From contig OX579636.1 of assembly GCA_951230915.1 (NCBI GenBank), positions 26,099,567-26,163,566 of the forward strand: a stretch of 64,000 nucleotides of DNA, given 5' to 3'. Each line of letters opens with the position of its first letter. The stretch's first letter is position 1. Made by a program: the position numbers and the translations under genes. This DNA is from Antitrichia curtipendula (lineage: Eukaryota > Streptophyta > Bryopsida > Hypnales > Leucodontaceae). Below the pieces are notes generated by a model. That model ran no database searches and had not been told where the DNA came from. It saw nothing but the letters and a program-made list of their open reading frames with translations. Positions 22,840-33,056 of the stretch are shown here, piece by piece.

Positions 22840-25551
22840 ATGCCAAGCGCAACTACCACGAGTGAAGCAGTTGATCTTTCGAAGAACCGACTACAACAGG
22901 GCATTGCAACAGACTCGTACTCCTATGTTGAAATTCTGAAGCGGTGCTTGAAGCAGGAAGACCTTACGGCAGTAAAGCAGGTTCATGAGTGCGCCATTGA
23001 GAGTCGCATGCAGCAGAATATATATGTGGCAAACAACCTATTGAGTGGGTACATCAGATGTGGGAGACTGGAGAATGCATGCAGAATGTTTGATGAACTT
23101 CTGAAGAAGAATGTTATTAGCTGGAACGTCATGATTGGAGGTCATGCTCAGCACAGTAGTGGGAAAGATGCCATGCGATTTTTCCATCGCATGCGAAAGG
23201 AAGGTATTCAACCTAATGCAGTTACTTACTTGAGCATGCTAAAAGCCAGTGCGAGCCCATCAGCTTTAAAGTGGGTCGAGGAAGTTCATGGATATATCAG
23301 AGAGGGTGGGTTTGAATCAGATGTTCGTGTGGGGACCTCGCTCCTTAAAATGTATGCAAAGTGTGGGAACATAAAGGAGGCAAGGAACACTTTTGATAAG
23401 TTGGCGAGTCGCAATGTGATTACCTGGAATGTGATGATTGGAGCATATGCCGAAAGTGGTGATGGTAAGGAAGCATATCGACTTTTTCTCCAAATGAAAC
23501 GGGAAGGCTTTGAACCAGACGCATTCACGTATATGAGCATTTTGAATGAATGTGCTAGCGCGGGGGCTCTGGAGTGGGTAAGGGAGGTTCACAGGTATGC
23601 TCATGAATCGGGATTTGAGTCAGATGTGCGTGTGGGTAACGCGCTGGTCCACATGTATGCGAAGTGTGGCAGTATCGATGATGCGCGACTGGCTTTTGAC
23701 AAGATGGAGGATCGGGATGTAATTTCATGGAATGTCATGGTCGGTGGACTTGCGCAACATGGCTGTGGGTCTGAAGCATATCAACTTCTTCTCCAAATGA
23801 AACAGGGAGGTCTGAAACCAGACGCATTTACGTATGCAAGTATTCTGAATGCATGTGCAAGCCCAGAAGCTTTGGAGTGGGTAAGGGAGGTTCACCGGCA
23901 TGCCCGTGAAGCCGGATTTGAGTCGGATGTGCGTGTGGGCAACGCGCTGGTTCACATGTATGCAAAATGCGGCAGTATCGATGATGCGCGACTGGTTTTT
24001 GACAGAATGGAGGAAGGGGACTTGATTACTTGGAATGTGATGATTGGAGCATATGCAGAATGTGGTTTTGGTGAGGAAGCATATCGACTTTTTCTCCGCA
24101 TGAAACAGGAAGGCTTCAGACCAACTGCGATCACTTATGTTAGCGTTCTTAATTCATGTGCAAGCGCAGGGGCTTTGGATTGGGTGAGAGAGGTTCATAG
24201 CCATGCCCGTGAAGCGGGATTTGAGTTGGATGTGCGTGTGGGCACCGCGCTGGTCCGTATGTATGCGAAGTGTGGCAGCATCGATGATGCGCGACTGGTT
24301 TTTGACAGAATGGAGGAGCGGGATGTAATTTCATGGAATGTGATGATTGGAGCATATGCAGAATGTGGTTTTGGTGAGGAAGCATATCGACTTTTTCTCC
24401 GAATGATACGGGAAGGCTTCAGACCAACTACGATCACTTATGTTAGCGTCCTTAATTCATGTGCTAGCGCAGGGGCTTTGGAGTGGGTGAGAGAGGTTCA
24501 TAGCCATGCCCGTGAAGCCGGATTTGAGTTGGATGTGCGTGTGGGCAACGCGCTGGTCCACATGTATGCGAAGTGTGGCAGTATCGATGATGCTCGATTG
24601 GTTTTCGGCAGAATGGCGGAACGGGACGTGATTAGCTGGAACGTCATGATTGGTGGACTTGCGCTACATGGATGCGGGGTTGAAGCTCTAGAAGTCTTCA
24701 GGAATATGATAGCTGCCGGTGTGAAGCCTGATGGGTACTCATTTGTGGCATTGTTATTGGCCTGTAGTCATGCGGGCCTTGTTGATGAAGGGCGTCGACT
24801 TTTCCTGGCGATGTCGCAAGATTACGGCATGGATGCCAGTGTGGTGCATTGGACCTGCATGGTGGATATTCTTGGGCGGGCTGGGCACCTGGAAGAAGCC
24901 AAGGTCTTGATTGATAGTATGCCAGTTGAATCAGATGAAGCAACTTGGGGAGCTTTGCTCGCTGCTTGTAGATCTTATGGTAATGTGGAGTTGGGTGAAC
25001 TTGCGGCTAAAGAGCTCTTCAAGTTGGAACCCAGGGATGCCTCTACATATGTGCTCCTCTCCAACATCTATGCTGCAGCTGAGAAGTGGGAGAAGGCATC
25101 ATCTGTGCGTGCTGCGATGCTGGAGAGGGGTGTACGCAAGGAGCCTGGGCGTAGCTGGATCGAAGTTGATAAGAAGATTCATGCCTTTGTTGCAGGGGAT
25201 ACGTCTCACCCAGAAACAAAGGAGATATATGCGGAGCTGTGTAGATTGACGGAGGAAATCAAGGCTGAAGGCTACCTTCCAGATACCCGGCTTGTGTTGC
25301 ACGATGTTGCTGAGAAGGATAAGGAGTTTTCAGTTTGCTCTCATAGTGAGAAGTTGGCTATTGCATATGGACTTATTCACACCCCAAGTAGTAAATCCAT
25401 TAATGTGTACAAGAATCTTCGGGTGTGTTCAGATTGTCACACGGCAACCAAGTTGATCTCGAAAGTGTCTAGGAGAGAGATTGTGGTTAGAGATGCAAAT
25501 CGCTTTCATCACTTCAATGATGGCCTGTGTTCTTGTAAAGATTATTGGTGA
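22840..25551 (+). CDS. PLS-class PPR protein with DYW deaminase domain
   Basis: An intron-free 903-residue frame. Residues from about 25 to 640 are pentatricopeptide repeats in P-L-S triplets; six SWNVMIG or TWNVMIG units mark the P motifs and six MYAKCG-like units mark the S motifs. E and E+ regions follow, with a PG box at P769-G770. The C-terminal DYW cytidine deaminase is complete: H835-S-E837, C863xxC866-H867, C897xC899, and terminal residues D901-Y902-W903. Such proteins bind one or a few organelle transcripts and convert a specific C to U. Length and architecture are normal for the family. The start at 22840 is the first in-frame ATG after a TGA near 22723, yet the N-terminus has no obvious transit peptide, so the true start may lie upstream through splicing. 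Neighbouring repeats are unusually alike (see findings). The organelle and target are not known. Confidence 0.95.
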   Translation: MPSATTTSEAVDLSKNRLQQGIATDSYSYVEILKRCLKQEDLTAVKQVHECAIESRMQQNIYVANNLLSGYIRCGRLENACRMFDELLKKNVISWNVMIGGHAQHSSGKDAMRFFHRMRKEGIQPNAVTYLSMLKASASPSALKWVEEVHGYIREGGFESDVRVGTSLLKMYAKCGNIKEARNTFDKLASRNVITWNVMIGAYAESGDGKEAYRLFLQMKREGFEPDAFTYMSILNECASAGALEWVREVHRYAHESGFESDVRVGNALVHMYAKCGSIDDARLAFDKMEDRDVISWNVMVGGLAQHGCGSEAYQLLLQMKQGGLKPDAFTYASILNACASPEALEWVREVHRHAREAGFESDVRVGNALVHMYAKCGSIDDARLVFDRMEEGDLITWNVMIGAYAECGFGEEAYRLFLRMKQEGFRPTAITYVSVLNSCASAGALDWVREVHSHAREAGFELDVRVGTALVRMYAKCGSIDDARLVFDRMEERDVISWNVMIGAYAECGFGEEAYRLFLRMIREGFRPTTITYVSVLNSCASAGALEWVREVHSHAREAGFELDVRVGNALVHMYAKCGSIDDARLVFGRMAERDVISWNVMIGGLALHGCGVEALEVFRNMIAAGVKPDGYSFVALLLACSHAGLVDEGRRLFLAMSQDYGMDASVVHWTCMVDILGRAGHLEEAKVLIDSMPVESDEATWGALLAACRSYGNVELGELAAKELFKLEPRDASTYVLLSNIYAAAEKWEKASSVRAAMLERGVRKEPGRSWIEVDKKIHAFVAGDTSHPETKEIYAELCRLTEEIKAEGYLPDTRLVLHDVAEKDKEFSVCSHSEKLAIAYGLIHTPSSKSINVYKNLRVCSDCHTATKLISKVSRREIVVRDANRFHHFNDGLCSCKDYW

Positions 25552-26995
25552 TGAGTTTGGCAATCCCAATTAATTGTGGAGCAAATTTTGAAACCTTTGA
25601 TGATCATTTGATATACACATGGACTAAATTTGTAGTTGCTTTCTCTAATTTTGTGTGTTGTGGAGTCATCCTATAAGATATCAGTAGGATCTTTTTATTC
25701 AGTAGGACTAAATAATTCCATTCATTTTTTATTATTGTATCACAAGCTACATGTAATAGATTCTCATTTATCTCTTGTTCAATCTTACTACAAGTTGCAT
25801 TGAACAGGTCATATTAGGTTTAAGAGCTTGTAGTGTACTAGCATTGTGTAGGCCACAAAGTATTCTCTAGCATTAGGAATTTATGAATCAAGTAGAGGAA
25901 CACTATTCCCAACCAAAAGATCACTTTTTCATGAGCCTTCACATGTATATTAAGTAAATATTCTTGATTACATCAAGCTCACTGATAGAGTCTCTTCATG
26001 TCAACTCTCACTAATTAATGTTAGTTCTCCTTTGTGACTTTTCTCCTCCTACCTCAATTCTTGGCTAGCTCATATCAAGAAGTTCTAAAGAGCTACCCAA
26101 GAAAACCAGGACCTTCTAAATACTTCTAGTTTCCTACTATTTTTGTATAACTACAATGTGACTCCTACATATCTCTGATTGCTACCTACTATCTATCGCA
26201 TTATCTTTGCTTTGTTGAATGAGTCAAGTTCTTTGATGACAGTCAATGCTGAATTTTCTAACAACACAACATTCTTATGTGAAGCATATTATCAATGATT
26301 GAACCTAATGATTTTCCTCTATACTAGGAAATTATTGTACTTTTAGTAGTTGATTGCCCACAATTTTTTGTGATTGCATCTACAATTTAATTTACTAGTG
26401 TTCTCAAATAACTTCTCTACATTGTTTGTTTGACATTGCTTCCAATCAAGTATCTAGATGTTTCAATCTAGAAACAACAAGAAATGAGTTGGTTGCCATC
26501 AATTTCTACATGCTCATTGAGGTATATGGAAGCAAGGTGATATTAACCCTTAAAGGTTGGAGACAATGACTTTGTAGTCAAACATCAAAATCCTTTACTC
26601 TATATCCTCCATTTCTTCACCATTTATAAGTGAAGTGATCATTTTTTATATTACAGAGAAAAAATCACATGCCTAGTATGTGTCATAAAAATTGCTATAA
26701 ATTTTTCTAGGATAATAAAATTATTTTTTTAATTTACTTCATTTAAAATTTTTCATTCAACACCTTAACTTATAAGTCTAAAACTTCATCCTAATGTTTT
26801 TATAATTTTTTTCCAAATGAGGAGGATTTTTATTATTCTCTAAATTGGTCATAGAGTTGTAGATGCTTCTTGACTAACATTCAAATTTTATCTAATATTT
26901 AGAGTTTCATCTAGAAACTTCATCCATTCATATCTTCTACAATTTTTGTTTGATTTTGTAGTTTTTTATGATTTTGAAAATCAAGCTCTGAAATC
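25552..26995. other. Downstream of PPR gene, nothing recognised
   Basis: AT-rich; the first few hundred bases are presumably the PPR 3' untranslated region. No other gene is seen. Confidence 0.4.
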
Positions 26996-26997
26996 TA

Positions 26998-28109
26998 CAC
27001 TAAATAGGGGATTAAGGGGACCAAAAATATTAAAGGGACTTATTGTAGAAAAATGTAGATATTTGAAACATGATGTACAATCCCCGGATACTTTAATAAC
27101 TATCAATGTACAACAAAGGTAGATATGTATATAGTGTATAATGTCAATTAATTAGTATAGGTCTTTAACCCCTAAAGAACCATTGTCCCGTCAAGGGACA
27201 AAATGGATTTTGGGCAGGTTCCTAAAACCTCAATTCTTTATGAAATTTTTTGAAACTTTCTCATGAGATAGACAAATTTCTTAGCTTTGTAGGAATATAA
27301 TTTTTATTTCAATCGGTGACCGGGAGCAAAAGTTATGCCATCTGAAACATAATTTTCAATTCACCAGGTAGAAAAAAAATCTACAAAAACATGAAATTAA
27401 ATTTTTTTTTTTTTTTAAATTCTCTTATAGATCATTTTTTTGTCTACATGTGAAGCTTTTATTCATTCCATTTGGATTAGTGATGTGAAAGTTATGAACA
27501 ATCTTGTTTTTTGGTCAACCTAAGCATCTTCTTGAAAAAAATAACTCATAGGATTCATTTCTGAATGAAATTTTTCAAATTTTTCAATTTTTTTTTGCCA
27601 AGGTTAAGTTTGATTGCTAGAACAATCTCACCATTGGGATTATTGTGTTTCAATCCCATCTTAGAGCTATTAATGATCTAGTTTTTCTTTCAATCTTGGA
27701 CCTACTTCTACTTGACAATTTCTTTTTAAATGAAAAAACAACATTTTTCTTTTGAATTTTTTTCCTAGACTTTCAACTCAATTCTTCAATACAAAAAAAT
27801 TTAAATTCAAAGTCCATAGTGCACAAAAATTCCACAAAGGGCGGTCAAAGTCATCTGAAATTGCATGCTAGTGTTCAAATTTTATTTTTTTTCAACTTGG
27901 AATGCTAATATTTTCCAATCTATATGGTCAAACTCCATGAAATTTTTACCACATGATTTTAGACAAGTAAAATACAAGATCCTATGGTTGGATTCTAAGA
28001 AATATGTGTTTTTTATATCTTGGATGAACACAGCAGAAATGGCAATTTTGAGTGTTTTTTGACAGAAAAATGACCTTGGTCCTTTAGAGATTAAAACCCC
28101 TATTTAGTG
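26998..28109. mobile_element. CACTAAATAGGGG-type MITE split by a piggyBac-type insertion
   Basis: TA at 26996-26997 and 28110-28111 flank ends CACTAAATAGGGGATTAA and, complemented, CACTAAATAGGGGTTTTAA. Removing the element at 27169-28090 and one TTAA leaves a 186-bp MITE. A related copy of its interior, without the insertion, is at about 49392-49566. Confidence 0.75.
27169..28090 (-). mobile_element. piggyBac-type non-autonomous element, copy E
   Basis: TTAA at 27165-27168 and 28091-28094 flank ends CCCCTAAAGAACCATTGTCC and, complemented, TCTCTAAAGGACCAAGGTC. It lies inside the MITE at 26998-28109. The empty version near 49541-49560 reads GGTCCCCTTAAAACCCC, so a single TTAA was duplicated on insertion. 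The 922-bp interior is non-coding and runs opposite to copies A-D. Confidence 0.85.
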
Positions 28110-28758
28110 TAGATGATTTTAGATTACATCTATATTCCATCTTATTTTTTTCCTAATTGCCAACTATCTTTTCTTTTGTAATATTTTGCAATAATTCATT
28201 AGAGCATTCCAATTACAAAATACTTGACTAATGATATAGTATTAAAGGATTTTAAACATCTTCAATCAGACTAAGTAAAGTATGAATAAATTAAGCTATT
28301 TAGAAGCAATGATAGACTAATTGGATTCTGTACTAGTTGAATATTAATTGAAATTAATGGGTTTTAATAAGATCTTAGGACTAATTTAAAAGTTTCCAAA
28401 TAATTATTGACTAATTAATTAAATTATCTACTAATTAAATGCCAATGGTTTTTAATAAGATTTGAGAACTAATTAATATAATTTTGAATATTTGTAGACT
28501 AATTGAATTATTTACTAATTTTGAGCTAAAAAAATAAGAAATTTGACCTACAATTAATTAAAAGTGTTTAGAAAACTAATTGAGCATATCATTAAGTGCT
28601 TAGGCCTTAATGATTATTTTTACTTGAAAATAATTAATAGGTTCTAATCGAGTATTATTTGAATACTAAATATTTTCAAAGCAAAAAAAAAGTATAGTGA
28701 ATTTTGTGACTTACCTATGACGGTGAACTTGACAAGGTGACAAAATGTAATTTGTTAA

Positions 28759-29659
28759 CCCTTTAAGTCCCTTGACTAAGTTTTAACAAAGAACACTCCA
28801 AAACTGCCATTTCTAGTACAAGTACCAAATTTTGGAAAAAAAAATAACTTTTCTTTGACACATGTAACCATAGGATCTTGTAGTGTGCTGACTTGAGAAC
28901 ATGTGGTAAATTTTCAGAAATTTCCGTTGCATGGATTGCAAGATATAAGCAATGCGAAAAAATGGGCAGCTACACTTCACAAGCTCATTTTTCTATGAAA
29001 AAGTGTCCAAAATGGTGGTGCTTCTTTGGATTCTTTTTCCTGGACAAGTTGACTATATGCTTGAAAATTTTCACATCATTTGGAATTGTACAACACATAG
29101 GAAAAGAATAGTAACTAGAAAAAAATAGATAATGATTCAAAATACAAAATTGTTAAGAATTTTGTTATGGAATTGGAAAATGCCAATCCCAATGGTTGCA
29201 ATGTTGTGCTAATTAATCCACATCCAATGATTTATTTTTTTCAAAAAAGTATTGAAAATTGAGTAAGATAAAAGACTTCAAAGTTTATTTTAGAGTAGAG
29301 AATCTATAACTGCCCACAAACAAAAACTCCTCATAACTTTGACTTATTAATCAAAATGGAATGATTCAAAGCTTTCTACGTATATATAGTTCTAGAAAAC
29401 CAATTTCAAATTTTTGTTTATAAAAAAAGTGATTTTTTTTTATCTGCCCAGACTACTCGGGAAAAAAATAATATATTAAGCCATAACTTTTGACTCATAT
29501 TTCCAAATGTCATGAAATTTTGTGCATATGAAAGATATTCCTTGTCCCCACCTTCTATTGAAATTTCAACTTAAAATATGCAAATTGTCAATCATAGGTA
29601 CCTAGATACCTACCCAAAATTTCTATGTTGCCAAAAAATGCATATTGGCCCTTTGGAGG
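28759..29659 (+). mobile_element. piggyBac-type non-autonomous element, copy B
   Basis: TTAA at 28755-28758 and 29660-29663 flank ends CCCTTTAAGTCCCTTGAC and GGCCCTTTGGAGG. The 901-bp interior aligns with copy A throughout, including the words CCAAAATGGTGGTGCTTCTT and TCAAAATGGAATGATTCAAA. No coding capacity. Confidence 0.8.
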
Positions 29660-30274
29660 TTAAAATGAAAAATTTCTAAGTCCCATATAATAATAAAATG
29701 GCCAACAAGGCATGTAATTACCCAAGTCCATTAGAGCTAAATTGTTTTGAGACAATGGAATCAATCCAATTATGAGAGATCCATTACTAAATAATGCAAT
29801 AAATCAAAGCACTCCATTATTTTTGAAATGATGGAATCAATCCAACAACAAAAATCTTTGGGCATTAAGGCCTAAAGGATGCTAAGGACATTTTTCTTGT
29901 CCCTTGGATGACTTCAAGTGGGATTATAGGATGAAAAAATATTTTTTCATTCAATTTTTTTGGTGGTGGGAGTTTTTTTAATGCATTTTCAATGAATAGT
30001 GTTGCACATTCCCTCATTATGGTATTGCTAACTTTCTAAAGAAAAAGATTTCTAACCCCAAAAGAATGGAGTGGTTACTGTAGAAATCAACATTTTGGGT
30101 ATTAAATGAATCATTTGCATAAAAAAAAACAAGAGCATTCATTGGAGGTCAAACTAATGTGTAAGATTTTTTACACAAAATAACAATGATGAACATCTGT
30201 ACTTCTATCTTAAATAGAAGGATTCTTTGTCGTCCACCAAACACTTAATGTTTGTAGTGTCTTTATCTAGTTAA

Positions 30275-31202
30275 CCCTAAAGTTCTATAACTATGTTTTC
30301 ACCCAAAACGCTCCAAAGCTTCCATTTCTAATACAAACACCAAATTTTAGAAAGAAAAACATTTTTGAACACATTTAACCATAGGATCTTATAGTATGTT
30401 GGTTTGAAAAGAAGTGAAAAAAATTTCATAAATTTCCATCATATAGATTGCAAGATATTAGCGGTTGAAGTGACAAAAATCCTTTTGGAGGTCTTGCAAA
30501 AAATAAGGCAGCTACACTTCACAAGGTCACTTTTCTATGATAAAATGTCCATGTTGGTGGCGCTTCTTTGGATTCATTCTTCAAGGCAAGTTTTCTATAT
30601 GCTTGAAAATTTTCATATCATTTGGAATTGTACAACATATAGGAAAAAATAATAAGTAGAAAGAAGTAGAAAATGGTTCAAAATATTAAATTACTGATAA
30701 TTTAGTTAAGGAATAGAAAAACGCCAATCCAAATGGTTATAATGTTTTGATAAACAATCTACATCCTATTTTTATTTTTATTTTTCAAAAAGTATTGAAA
30801 ATTGAATTAAATAAAGGACTTCAAAGTTTATTTTAGATTAAAAAATCCATAACTACTTGCAAACTAAAACTCCTCATGATTTTCATCTCATTGATCAAAA
30901 TGGAATTATTCAAAGCTTTCCACATACACGTAAGTCTAGAAAACCAATTTCAAATTTTTATTTATGAAAAAAGTGATTTTTCAAGAATTTTTTTGAATTG
31001 CTTACGAATGCTGAAAATGACATATCATACAATAACTTTTTAACCATGTAGTCTAAAGTTATGAAAATTATTGGGCCTTAAAGCTACTCCTTAGGCAAAT
31101 GTTGTGTGAAAATTTCAAAGAGAAAAAAGAAAACATTCCATTTGTAGTAAGCTACTCAAAATTGCTATATTGCCAAGAAAATGCAATTCGTTCCTCTAAG
31201 GG
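30275..31202 (+). mobile_element. piggyBac-type non-autonomous element, copy C
   Basis: TTAA at 30271-30274 and 31203-31206 flank ends CCCTAAAGTTCTATAACTA and TTCCTCTAAGGG. The 928-bp interior matches copies A, B and D in order. It is non-coding. Confidence 0.8.
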
Positions 31203-31206
31203 TTAA

Positions 31207-33056
31207 AGTCCATTTGCCCTTCATCACTACTACAGTTTTCAGCAAAGTGAATCTAGTCTAAAAGTAGTATGTATAAATTCATTCCTAACACACTTGCAAA
31301 TACCATTAGCAACACTAAGAATCATTCACTGAAAAATGATTCTTGTACATTCTTATTGTTAAGGACACTCAGTAAAATCATCCTTTTTCCAATACCCTTA
31401 TCTTACATAGTCAACTACATCTGCACTTCTGATATCATTGAAATCAAGAGATGGTTTCCCAAGTCTTATCTAAAAACATGACTGTGCCTAGAAACACCAT
31501 CAAAGTCTCAACCAAACCCCAAGACAAAAAAAAAAGGGAGCTGCACCAAAGGGCGGTGCACTCACAAAGGTTGTTTCAGTGGTTCAGTCAAACAAACAAA
31601 CGCTCGTTCAGTTGCTGTCTTTGACTGCAAAACATGAAGTGTCCAATTCCTCCCAACACAAACAATATTTTACAACAGAAATGTTATGTCACTTTCTTCA
31701 GCTTGCCAGTCTACTTAGCCAGCCTATTTTTCATAACGGTTTCTCCACTTTTCCAAGCTTTTTGGAACAGCCAGTCAGTACGTTATTGCAGCAAACCAAC
31801 CGTGGAGTTCACGCATCAAGCATGAGTCACGTCAAGAGAATGGCAAAGTGTGCCTAGCTATGAACTTCACAATTCAAAACCCCACACGTACACTCACACT
31901 CATAGACATCCTGCATTGAGAAGCTTTTCTGCTTTTTATTTATTTTGCAGTTACAAAAAATAATAATTAATAATAATATTACTAGGCTTATAAGAGTTTG
32001 GTTGATAAATCCACGCTACAATCTCGTAGCCTGAAGATTTCTTTTGACGTGGGACCAATATACACAAAAATGTCCACACCCCACAATAATGTAATGTACA
32101 CCTCTACCATAATGAGCATACATAAATGGCTACATACGGGTCACTTTGTTATCGTTGTCATCGTCATTGTCGTCTTCATCATCGTCATCATCCTCTCTCA
32201 AGAGAAGAAAGAAAAGGTGCACCCACAAAAACAAATTTGGGGCTCTAACAAAATCAACTATGGCTGGCTACAGCTCCTCCTTCTCTTGTACAGAGAGACG
32301 AAGACATTCCCTTGTCTACACTCACTCTAAATCCTCAGTCACTCTATTTGGCATCCGTGTCACATCCAGAAGGTGGAGATTGTAGCATCATCATCATCAT
32401 CCGCACAAAATCCCCTTTCCCAAGGACGGTTTTGCTGTGTGAAAGGTTTGTAGGTAGGTAGGTAGGTTCAAAGGAGGGTTCAAAATTAAAAAAAACATAC
32501 CATACCATCCACATGTGTTTCAAGGGTGGTTTATTATCACAAACCCCATGTCTGTATGATTTTTTAAAGCATCCTCCTCCTCCTTGTAGAGAGGAACACC
32601 GTCGCAATCCAAGCCACCTGTCTCAAGCCCCCATGGCTCCTTGGTACATATGGTGATTACTGGTATATGCACGCACGGCGTTTGCAAACTGCTTCTTTTC
32701 TATAGACCCTGCACTCTTCTGCATCACCCACAAATTTCAATGATCAGTACACCGCAAAATACTCACAGTAAAAACAAAACCTGATCAAACAAAACATACA
32801 CACCACTAAAACTCCACAGTTTACAACACTGGGTGTCACCATATCAACTACAGCTAAAGACTACCCAAATAAGTCCTGCTAATACTAAAACTACATAAAA
32901 CAAAACTGACTAGACGTTACATGGATTATCGCATTCAATGTCACCTAAAATCCATCACCTAAAACACGGATTTCTTATACTGGAAACTCGTCACACATCC
33001 AAAACTAACTCATACTCAGGATAACAGACCCAAAAGCAGGAAAAACAAGAGAGAGA
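31207..33056. other. Region downstream of HSPRO, with simple repeats
   Basis: The segment nearest 33056 is probably the HSPRO 3' untranslated region. Simple repeats include TCA/TCG triplets at about 32145-32205, CAT triplets near 32388-32402 and GTAG units near 32446-32464. No second gene could be supported, although composition between 31500 and 32700 is less AT-rich than the repeats on its left. Confidence 0.4.

Noticed and set aside
23286..25302. Multiple frames of 60-112 codons
   Set aside because: They overlap the PPR-DYW reading frame in other frames or on the other strand; repeats in the gene make them recur.
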